From: Verrucomicrobiota bacterium
GTDB taxonomy: Bacteria; Verrucomicrobiota; Verrucomicrobiia; Verrucomicrobiales; Akkermansiaceae
Reading direction: 5' to 3'
Length of the DNA: 43,910 nt
Assembly: GCA_030835305.1 (NCBI GenBank)
Contig: JAURPJ010000052.1
Span: forward strand, 1 to 43,910
Below the pieces are notes generated by a model. It did not search any database, had not been told where the DNA came from, and saw nothing but the letters and a program-made list of their open reading frames with translations. Below, piece after piece: positions 24,310 through 31,171 of the stretch. Made by a program: the position numbers and the translations under genes. Positions within the stretch are counted from its first letter, which is position 1. Each line of letters starts with the position of its first letter.

Positions 24310-25316
24310 ACTTTTTAAGAGCTTTTCCTGTTGGTCGCCGGTTTTCGTGAAGTAGCTGTTGAACAGGTCTTCAAGGGTGCCTTCGCCGGGGTGGGTATGG
24401 CGATGAATTTAAAGGCTGACTCCAAATCTTGCCCTGTGCCTCGACAAATACCGAGGAGGTAAGCGGTGGGGTGCCTTCGGGCGGCTGCCATTTCCTCTGC
24501 TTTCAATCAGCCACCCTTCCTCAGTTGCAGGCGAAATTTGGGTGAGGGTTGTCAGAGCGTAAGCAATTGCCCGTTGGGCATCCAAATCATTGGGGGTGAT
24601 TTTTATGAAGTACCTGGAGGGACAAGGATCAAGAAAGCCGATGAGTCTTTAAACCAATTTTTCCTCTCGAACCCAGTGGATGGGTGAGATCGCTTCTTCG
24701 GGGTGGGGCACTCCCGTGAGAATATCTGAGAAGGCGTGGGATTTTAAGTTGCCAGTTTCAGTGCGCGGGTGCTCAGCGACTTGCTTAAAGTAGATTCGGG
24801 CCTTTTCCGGGTGATGGTTTTGGAGGGCCTCGAAGAAGGGCAGACCTGCTCTGTGTGTAAACCCAGCGTTTCCTGCTCCATAGTCAGCGAGGCAATAAGC
24901 GTTCATGATTTTCCAACCTCTTTCCGGATCGATTTTGGCAAGGTGTTTCAGGGACATATTGTTGAATCGATCGTCATTGCTCTATCCGCTGAGAATCACG
25001 TGAAATTAAAAGAGCTTTGCTTCACAATTCCAAATCTCCCTTGCGAGAGTGGTGACTGATGCCGTCGCCTCGGTGCTTTCTGGGAATGAATGATGAATTA
25101 CTTCGACAAGCACGATAAGTTCATCAAACGAGAGGTTTTGAAAGGGGATTGTAAGCGCTTGAGGGTCGTTTCGTCGAGTTGCCGGCCTATTTCACTGATG
25201 ATGTAATTCTGGATGAATGTATTTGGCCCGGTTGGGCCGGGTTTCCAGTCACAAGACATGAGGCTAAAGAGTGAGAGTTGAACGAAATATGAGAGGAGAT
25301 TGAGAATGTGCTCCAA
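24310..25316 (-). pseudogene. Decayed gene for a large helical protein, unknown family
   Basis: About 1 kb of minus-strand sequence with strong coding texture broken by stops and frameshifts. The upstream part reads IPFQNLSFDELIVLVEVIHHSFPESTEATASVTTLAREIW and ends in TAA. After two more stops the frame continues SLKHLAKIDPERGWKIMNAY...GAGNAGFTHRAGLPFFEALQ...HHPEKARIYFKQVAEHPRTETGN...HAFSDILTGVPHPEEA and stops at 24649. Beyond it, PMIWMPNGQLLTL and AEEMAAARRHPTAYLLGI appear between further stops. The last intact piece is 102 codons. It looks like an alpha-helical repeat protein; the family was not recognised. No single piece is likely to be functional. Confidence 0.7.
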
Positions 25317-25393
25317 ATCCGGTAATTACAAATTGATCGATGGTTTCCGGTAAGGATCGCTCAGGCGGTCTCGAGACAATCTCTCCGTGGACA

Positions 25394-25420
25394 CAAAAAA
25401 AGCCCGGAGAGATCCGGGCC
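25394..25420 (-). terminator. Intrinsic terminator
   Basis: On the minus strand a GC stem (GCCCGGA paired with TCCGGGC, four-base loop) is followed by seven T residues. It lies about 30 bases after the stop of the coiled-coil membrane protein gene, so it is a classical rho-independent terminator for that gene. Confidence 0.9.
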
Positions 25421-25450
25421 TGTAATTGCTTTGGGTAAAGGGAAAGAGGG

Positions 25451-26146
25451 CTAGCCGTTTGGATCGACGATGACGGTATCTCCGGGTTGGATGTCCGGGT
25501 AACCATCGGGTGAGTAGCCGTGAGGTCTCATGGTGGCGATATACTGTCCGCTGGCATCGAGTCGTTCGATTACAATCGTTCCAATGATCCCGGTGTTGCG
25601 TCGGATCGCGAGAACGCGACCAGGCTGGAAGCTTGGAGCGCTGGCGGATGGTTCGTAAATAACGATGGCTTGTTCCTTGTTTGCCGATTTGACGGTCCCC
25701 ATGTCCATGGCCATTTGGACTTTTTTGGCCTTCATGTTTTGCTCGATCGTGATTTGTCTTCGCTCTTCGTTGGCGCGGTCGTTTTCCTCTTCGAGAGCCA
25801 GGGCTTTTTCCTCGAGCTTGCGGTTTTTGTCCTCGAGTTCTTTGATTTTATCGAGCGCTTCCGGGTCGGGAGTGGAAGTTACAGCTGGTCCGGGTGCAAT
25901 GGGGAGGGGCGTCGGAGTGTTGACCGGAGCGGCAGTGCTTTGATAGTTCGAGCGGGTGGCCCGCAGGTGGCTTAGTTCAAGAGCTCGGTTTTCAGCGGCC
26001 AGTTTTTCGATCTCGGTTTTTAAGTCAGCAAGTTCGGTCTTACTGGATTTACTGTTGCGGCCATCGTTAAAGCCCCCAAAGGAGAGGGCAAAGGCAACGA
26101 CGATCAAGATGGATGTCGTTCCGAGAAGGATGTTTGTGGTGTTCAT
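25451..26146 (-). CDS. Membrane-anchored coiled-coil protein with C-terminal beta domain
   Basis: A 231-residue protein with an N-terminal transmembrane helix (ILLGTTSILIVVAFALSF), a first coiled coil (about 38-60), a Pro/Thr linker (PVNTPTPLPIAPGP), a second coiled coil (about 95-140, IKELEDKNRKLEEKALALEEEN) and a C-terminal beta-rich domain (QAIVIYEPS, VLAIRRNTGIIGTIVIERL, YPDIQPGDTVIVDPNG). The final domain resembles the small barrel seen in periplasmic proteins that read flow or wall state, but no family is confirmed. It is flanked by two terminators, so it is a single-gene unit. Confidence 0.75.
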   Translation of the reverse strand: MNTTNILLGTTSILIVVAFALSFGGFNDGRNSKSSKTELADLKTEIEKLAAENRALELSHLRATRSNYQSTAAPVNTPTPLPIAPGPAVTSTPDPEALDKIKELEDKNRKLEEKALALEEENDRANEERRQITIEQNMKAKKVQMAMDMGTVKSANKEQAIVIYEPSASAPSFQPGRVLAIRRNTGIIGTIVIERLDASGQYIATMRPHGYSPDGYPDIQPGDTVIVDPNG

Positions 26147-26204
26147 AGGTGTGCCAGAGTTTAGAGGTAAAAGGGATAAGTTGTCAAAAACGGATCTCAG
26201 AGAG

Positions 26205-26242
26205 ACAAAAGAACCCGGATCACGAGCCGTGTCCGGGTTCTT
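26205..26242 (-). terminator. Intrinsic terminator after Bax inhibitor-1 family gene
   Basis: A stem of 11 paired bases (AAGAACCCGGA with TCCGGGTTCTT) and a 12-base loop. It lies about 20 bases beyond the stop of the BI-1 family gene on the minus strand and ends in TTCTTTTGT, a moderate T tract. Confidence 0.75.
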
Positions 26243-26263
26243 GGAGGTAAAACAAAATACCGC

Positions 26264-27007
26264 TTAATCGCTGGAGGAAAACGCCATGAGGATGCGCAGG
26301 ACATACCAAAACAGGAGGGCGACGCTGGCGAAGAGGCCAAGCGAAGCCGCAACGTGCTGGTCAGGGCGATAGTGGTGAATGATACTGCTGGTCTGATGAA
26401 GAATCGAGCCGCCTGCTATGAGAACCATGGCCCCGGAGAACCAGATGCCCAAATTGAAGCCAATCAAAAGGGAGGCTACGATCAGACCAAGTGCAACGAA
26501 GCCGGCGACTTTGAGCATTCCGCCGAGGAATGAGAAATCCTTTTTGGTAGTGAATGCTAGGAAGGTGAGGCCTGTGAAGAGTCCCAGGGTGATGATCCCG
26601 GCCTGCCCGACTAATTGAGGTTGCCCACTGTAACGAACGGCCATCAGGAGGATGGGGAGGAAGATGATTGCCTCGGCGACCACGTAAAGTACGAGCCCCG
26701 CATATTGCATCCCACGGCTGGTATCGGAAGTGGCCCATTTGGTTGCAAGCCAGGAAGCCCCCATGAAAAGTCCCAGAACAACCAGCCAGGACATTCCGCT
26801 GCCGATCATCTTCAATGCAAAGTCATCGATACCCGGAATGGCGAAAAGCATGGCCTCGATGACGATAAAGGCTCCGACGGCCCCTGCGAGGTGGAGGTAG
26901 GTTTTTTGATAAAATTCGGTCCGAATGGCTTCAGGAGCTTGGGCGACCGAATATGGACTGGCGTAAGGATTGTGACTTTCCATGTTTTTATTGGCTTCTG
27001 TTTGCAT
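26264..27007 (-). CDS. Bax inhibitor-1 (TMBIM/YccA-like) family membrane protein
   Basis: A 247-residue protein with seven transmembrane segments after a polar N-terminus of about 30 residues (HNPYASPYSVAQA). FYQKTYLHLAGAVGAF matches the start of helix 1 in the family, and LGLFTGLTFLAF, LGIWFSGAMVLIAGGSILHQTS and IIHHYRPDQHVAASLGLFAS resemble the later helices with the acidic/His pore region. E. coli YccA modulates the FtsH protease and B. subtilis YetJ carries calcium; either role is possible. Three in-frame ATGs (27049, 27007, 26983) compete; 27049 would overlap the divergent DUF3820 gene start, so 27007 was taken. Confidence 0.88.
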   Translation of the reverse strand: MQTEANKNMESHNPYASPYSVAQAPEAIRTEFYQKTYLHLAGAVGAFIVIEAMLFAIPGIDDFALKMIGSGMSWLVVLGLFMGASWLATKWATSDTSRGMQYAGLVLYVVAEAIIFLPILLMAVRYSGQPQLVGQAGIITLGLFTGLTFLAFTTKKDFSFLGGMLKVAGFVALGLIVASLLIGFNLGIWFSGAMVLIAGGSILHQTSSIIHHYRPDQHVAASLGLFASVALLFWYVLRILMAFSSSD

Positions 27008-27047
27008 TTTAGGAATGTTCTGGCCGGATGCAAGCCAGATAGAAGCC

Positions 27048-27356
27048 ATGAATTTTACCGAGATCGACCGCGAAGACTTTCGGAATCTTCTTCATGAGAT
27101 ATCCGAAGCCTTCATGCCATTTGGCAAATACGGTCCGGACAACTATCCGCCCCGTGGTGTTCCGCTGACGGACCTGCCCCCGGAGTACTATTCGTGGTTT
27201 GCCGAGCGGGGATGGCCCAAGGGAAGGTTGGGGGAATTAATGGCAATGATTTCGGAGATTAAATCAACGGGCGCGGATCACGTTTTCGAGCCCATGCGCC
27301 GCGCGCGGGGAGGGCGTGTCCCGGTGCGGAAACGCCGCCCGGACACTGATTTTTAA
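27048..27356 (+). CDS. DUF3820 family protein
   Basis: A 102-residue protein from ATG 27048. It carries the family hallmark MPFGKYGPDNYPPRGVPL then DLPPEYYSWFAERGWPKGRLGELM, matching the MPFGKYKG...DLPxxYLxWF pattern. The C-terminus is basic (RRARGGRVPVRKRRPD). Relatives are small and uncharacterised; some resemble nuclease-associated exodeoxyribonuclease X-like C-terminal regions. It is divergent from the BI-1 gene and convergent with the EEP gene, with 4 bases between the two stops. Confidence 0.82.
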   Translation: MNFTEIDREDFRNLLHEISEAFMPFGKYGPDNYPPRGVPLTDLPPEYYSWFAERGWPKGRLGELMAMISEIKSTGADHVFEPMRRARGGRVPVRKRRPDTDF

Positions 27357-27360
27357 AACT

Positions 27361-28383
27361 CTAGCGATAGACTAAATCAGCAACGACCATGCGGTGATCG
27401 GTTTTCGGGCGTGTGAAGGTTCTCGAGCGAACAGGGATAAACTTGTCGGAGCAGTAAATGTAGTCGATCCGGAGAAGAGGCAGGGAACGATTGAAGGGAG
27501 TTTTCCAATGAAAGGTATTACCCCAACCAGTTCCGGCGGTGGCAAAAGTGTCGGTGAATTCCTTCCGCATGATGCGATGCACGGAATCGTTGGGCGGCGC
27601 GTTAAAGTCTCCCGCGACGACGGTGGGAAAGCGAGGGTGTGCGCCGTATTGTCTCAATCCGGCGAGAGAATAGGAGAGTTCGATTTTGCGAAGAGTGTGG
27701 TTCTCGACATGCTCGCGCCAACAATCAAGCTCGTGAAGTTTCATGTTGGTGGCTGCGGAGAGAAGATGAAGGTTAAGGAGGTTGACTTTGCGCCCGTCGA
27801 ACATTTCTGCGGTCACAAGCTGCGTACGGTAGGTAGAAAATCGAAATTCCCGTTCGATGGTGCCCCGGACGATGATTCCGAATCGCATGCTACGGTTGTA
27901 GCGGTAGTCGCCTTGTCCCTTGAACAGCTCGTCGGTGAGCTTTTTGATGCGATAGCCGGGAGGAATTTCCTGCAGAAAGATGATATCGGGTTGAAATTCG
28001 CGCACGGCCTCCAGAGGGTCGGATTGGCCGGCACAATTCAAAGTAATGGCCCGAAGAACCTTGCTTCCGGCATGTTCGGGGGGGGGACCTTCTTCCATGG
28101 GTGCGGTTCCCAATCTTGAGATTGGCCGGGCTTCGTCGGCGAATAGGAGAATGGTGAAAGTCCACAGAAGAATGAGGGTCATGGAGCCCCTGACCTTGAA
28201 AAACAGGTAGCAAAAAGCGGCCAGCGCCAGTCCGATGATTCCCCAGAACCAGATTGGGTAAATCGTGATTGCCGCGAGCTTCAGTGGAAGACGGACGTAA
28301 AGGAGGATGGTGAAAAAGTGCAGTCCCAGCGAGAACAAAAGGAGCGCCGGAGGAATGAGTCGCCAAAGTCCGCGAATACTCAT
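27361..28383 (-). CDS. Membrane-anchored endonuclease/exonuclease/phosphatase (EEP) family protein
   Basis: A 340-residue protein with about three transmembrane helices in residues 8-85 and an EEP-fold hydrolase domain from about 105. Visible catalytic blocks are LNCAG near the start of the fold, FLQE (metal-binding Glu), VAGDFNAPP (Asp/Asn pair), RIDYIY and KTDHRMV (catalytic His with its Asp). The domain probably faces the periplasm, as in other multi-pass EEP proteins. Substrate (nucleic acid, lipid or phosphoester) is unknown. It starts 13 bases downstream of the dnaX stop on the same strand. Confidence 0.88.
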   Translation of the reverse strand: MSIRGLWRLIPPALLLFSLGLHFFTILLYVRLPLKLAAITIYPIWFWGIIGLALAAFCYLFFKVRGSMTLILLWTFTILLFADEARPISRLGTAPMEEGPPPEHAGSKVLRAITLNCAGQSDPLEAVREFQPDIIFLQEIPPGYRIKKLTDELFKGQGDYRYNRSMRFGIIVRGTIEREFRFSTYRTQLVTAEMFDGRKVNLLNLHLLSAATNMKLHELDCWREHVENHTLRKIELSYSLAGLRQYGAHPRFPTVVAGDFNAPPNDSVHRIMRKEFTDTFATAGTGWGNTFHWKTPFNRSLPLLRIDYIYCSDKFIPVRSRTFTRPKTDHRMVVADLVYR

Positions 28384-28396
28384 GGCTGCGGGATCT

Positions 28397-29857
28397 TCAG
28401 GAGATCAGGCGTCCTTTGAAAACCTTGAGCGCTTCAACGATGAGGGGATCGTTGTGAAATTCGTCTGCTTTGGCGGTATTGTCTTTCTTCTCCTTATGTT
28501 CTTCGACCGGCTTTTGCGGGGCCGGTTCGGGGGCCGGATTTAGTTTTACCGATTCCGGTTCGACGGCGTGTTCGGGAGCATCTGCGATGAGCCGGTCGAT
28601 GGGATCGAGAGAGCTATCGTCAGCCGGGGGCTTCTTTTCCGGAGCAACGACAGCGACGGGATCGGTGGCAGGAGCGGGCGCCGGAGCAGAGGAGGTGCCC
28701 GAAAGTGAGTCTGCGATTTCTTCCGGATCGGCCTTTCCGATCGCTGAAATCACGTCAGTGAGGCGGATTTCCTTCAGTTTCTGGATCGCTTTGAGTGAGG
28801 CAATCTCGAGGTGGAGTCGCTTGTTGGAAGCCCATTTCATCCGGCTTTCCGCTTCAGAAAAGGTATCAATGACGGCGAGGAGGCGCTCGGGCTTGTGGGA
28901 CTCGGCCGCGGTTGAAAGGTCGGTCCAGAGGGCCTCGGGAAATCCTTCATGTCCGGCGTTGGGATCGATCTTGGCCACAACGAGAGCTCGGATGGCCCCG
29001 ACGACTTCGGCGAGAAGCTGGCTGAGGTCTTTTCCCTTTTCGAATTGTTCGTAAATGACGGCGAGAATACGAGCAGGTTCTTTCTGCAAGATGCCGAGGA
29101 GAAGGGCTGCAACTGTCTCGCGCGAGGTGAAGCCAAATATGTCAAGCACGTTGGTCTCGATGATTTCGTTTCCACAGAACGCGACAAGCTGGTCGAGCAT
29201 GGACTGGGCGTCGCGCATACCACCATCGGCTCCTTTGGCAATGGCCCACGCGGCCGCGTCATCGAGTTTGACTCCCTCCTCAGTGGCGATGTGCTGGAGA
29301 TGCCCTGCGATGATATCGGTCGGAATTGGGCGGAGGTCAAAGCGCTGGCAGCGCGAGATGATGGTGGGGAGGATTTTGTTTGGTTCGGTGGTCGCGAAAA
29401 TGAATTTCACGTGTTCTGGTGGTTCCTCAAGTGTCTTAAGAAGAGCGTTGAAAGCGCCGGTGGTGAGCATGTGAACCTCATCGATATAGATGATGCGGAA
29501 CCGGCTGGAGGCGGGCGCAAATCCGACCGTTTCAAGGAGTGAGCGGACTTCATCAACCTTGTTGTTTGAAGCTCCGTCGATTTCGAGGACATCGAGCGAG
29601 CGGCCTTCGGAGATTTCGATGCAGAGGGGATCATCGGGGTCGAAGTCGATCGAGGGTCCGTTGGGACAATTGAGGGCTTTTGAGAAAATTCGGGAGGTCG
29701 AGGTTTTGCCGGTGCCGCGGGGGCCGACGAAGAGATAAGCATGGGCGAGTCGATCCTGTTCGATGGCATTGCGGAGGGTTCGGACCACATGATCCTGTCC
29801 AAGAACGTCTGCAAAAGTGCGGGGGCGGTATTTTCGGGCAAAAACCTGGTAGCTCAC
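28397..29857 (-). CDS. dnaX: DNA polymerase III subunit gamma/tau
   Basis: The clamp-loader ATPase of the replisome, 486 residues from GTG 29857 (VSYQVFARKYRPRTFADVLGQ). It has Walker A GPRGTGKTS, DEVHMLT (Walker B), the LLKTLEEPPEHVKFIFATTEP block, and the SRCQRFDLR sensor region. A Pro/Ala/Glu-rich tail of about 100 residues follows the three AAA domains and is shorter than the E. coli tau tail. The small zinc module between the motifs is altered: NCPNGPSIDFDPDDPLC keeps two cysteines where four are usual. The recR/ybaB genes that often follow dnaX are absent. Confidence 0.94.
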   Translation of the reverse strand: MSYQVFARKYRPRTFADVLGQDHVVRTLRNAIEQDRLAHAYLFVGPRGTGKTSTSRIFSKALNCPNGPSIDFDPDDPLCIEISEGRSLDVLEIDGASNNKVDEVRSLLETVGFAPASSRFRIIYIDEVHMLTTGAFNALLKTLEEPPEHVKFIFATTEPNKILPTIISRCQRFDLRPIPTDIIAGHLQHIATEEGVKLDDAAAWAIAKGADGGMRDAQSMLDQLVAFCGNEIIETNVLDIFGFTSRETVAALLLGILQKEPARILAVIYEQFEKGKDLSQLLAEVVGAIRALVVAKIDPNAGHEGFPEALWTDLSTAAESHKPERLLAVIDTFSEAESRMKWASNKRLHLEIASLKAIQKLKEIRLTDVISAIGKADPEEIADSLSGTSSAPAPAPATDPVAVVAPEKKPPADDSSLDPIDRLIADAPEHAVEPESVKLNPAPEPAPQKPVEEHKEKKDNTAKADEFHNDPLIVEALKVFKGRLIS

Positions 29858-29922
29858 GGGATTGATTGTAGTGAGGAATGAAGGTTTGTCAGTGCCGAGT
29901 TTGGGAAATACCATCAGAAACG

Positions 29923-30396
29923 ATGAATTCAGCCAAAGAGGAGATTTATCAACGGTGTCAGACTCAAATTCAGGCTCTTTGCGAGGGGGAGGACGATGGG
30001 ATTGCCAAAATGGCGTCTGTCGCTGGTGTTTTGCACAATGAGATTGCGGATTTTTTCTGGACGGGGTTTTACCGGGTTGTTGATGGAAAGCTGGTGATCG
30101 GGCCCTACCAAGGGTCGGTGGGGTGCTTGCGGATTGAGTTCGGAAAGGGGGTTTGCGGTACGGCGGCGGCGACAGGTGAAACGCAGGTGGTGGAGGATGT
30201 TCACGTATTTCCGGGGCATATCGCCTGCGATGAGCGTTCGAAGAGCGAAATCGTGGTGCCGGTTAGAAACGAAAACGGACATCTGATCGCAGTTTTGGAT
30301 GTTGATGCGACAAAAAAGGGGACTTTTGACGAGCTGGATCGAGTGTGTCTCGAGAGGATCTTGGAAGATGTCTTCGCTGGGCCGGTGACTCCTTAG
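29923..30396 (+). CDS. msrC: Free methionine-(R)-sulfoxide reductase, GAF domain
   Basis: A 157-residue GAF-fold enzyme that reduces free methionine-R-sulfoxide, protecting against oxidative damage. The family blocks are present: FFWTGFYRVVDGKLVIGPYQG, then VGCLRIEFGKGVCGTAAATG and HIACDERSKSEIVVPV. The three cysteines of those blocks (in GCLRI, GVCGTA and ACDER) match the catalytic and resolving cysteines of YebR. ATG 29923 is preferred to 29878 because conserved homology starts just after it. It is divergent from dnaX. Confidence 0.93.
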   Translation: MNSAKEEIYQRCQTQIQALCEGEDDGIAKMASVAGVLHNEIADFFWTGFYRVVDGKLVIGPYQGSVGCLRIEFGKGVCGTAAATGETQVVEDVHVFPGHIACDERSKSEIVVPVRNENGHLIAVLDVDATKKGTFDELDRVCLERILEDVFAGPVTP

Positions 30397-30481
30397 GTTT
30401 CCGTGATTATCTCAAAATGGTTATTTTCCCGAAAGTGAGTAAAGACATTGCCCTGATTATGGGTTACCAACTCCCTTAACG

Positions 30482-31171
30482 ATGGCCCGCGAAAAGAAAG
30501 ACGATTCTGCGAAGAAGACAAAAGGAGATGGCAAGGAGGTCGATCTCACAAAGGGATATGCCAAGACGAGGAAGAGTTTGATCGCCAGGTTGGAGAATTG
30601 GGATGATCAGCGGACCTGGGATGAATTTTACCAAACCTACTGGAAGCTGATTTATTCGGTGGGAATCAAGGCCGGACTGCGACACGACGAGGCCTTCGAT
30701 ACGGTGCAGGAGACGATCCTTTCGATCGCGAAGCAAAGTAAGAAGAATCTCTACGATCCGAAACAGGGGTCGTTCAAGACGTGGCTCATGAATATGACCC
30801 GCTGGCGGATCAATGATCAGTTTCGGAAACGCAAGAAGGACACCGCCATGCCGGGGGGAGGCTGGGAGGATGATCGCAAAACCGCGATTATCGATCGGTT
30901 TGAGGACCCCAAAGGAGATCTTTTGGAGCGGATGTGGGACGTCGAGTGGAAAAAAAACGTTGCCGACATGGCTCTGACCCGGGTGAAGGCCCAGGTTTCT
31001 CCGAAGCAGTATCAGATTTTCGATTATTACGTGGTGAAACAGTGGGAAGCCAAAAAGGTGCAGGATCACCTTGGGGTCAGTATGGCTCAGGTCTATCTAG
31101 CCAAGCATCGCGTAGGTTCCGTTCTGAAGAAGGAATTGGCGAAGCTCGAGAAAGATGCAAAAAAAGATTAG
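30482..31171 (+). CDS. ECF-type RNA polymerase sigma factor
   Basis: A 229-residue sigma-70-family factor of the extracytoplasmic-function kind. Region 2 is SLIARLENWDDQRTWDEFYQTYWKLIY through AFDTVQETILSIA and FKTWLMNMTRWRINDQFRKR. Region 4 is a C-terminal helix-turn-helix (KVQDHLGVSMAQVYLAKHRV). A Lys-rich N-terminal tail of 25 residues and a Lys-rich C-terminus are unusual. Its stop overlaps the kinase gene by 17 bases, which implies coupling. ECF factors paired with Ser/Thr kinases rather than membrane anti-sigma factors are known in several bacterial groups. Confidence 0.93.
   Translation: MAREKKDDSAKKTKGDGKEVDLTKGYAKTRKSLIARLENWDDQRTWDEFYQTYWKLIYSVGIKAGLRHDEAFDTVQETILSIAKQSKKNLYDPKQGSFKTWLMNMTRWRINDQFRKRKKDTAMPGGGWEDDRKTAIIDRFEDPKGDLLERMWDVEWKKNVADMALTRVKAQVSPKQYQIFDYYVVKQWEAKKVQDHLGVSMAQVYLAKHRVGSVLKKELAKLEKDAKKD

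Noticed and set aside
25264-25506. 80-codon minus-strand frame spanning the terminator
   Set aside because: It runs through a strong terminator hairpin and the end of the coiled-coil gene; product has no protein-like features.
28470-29054. 194-codon plus-strand Ser-rich frame
   Set aside because: Antisense to dnaX; composition is the mirror of the Ala/Pro/Glu tail.
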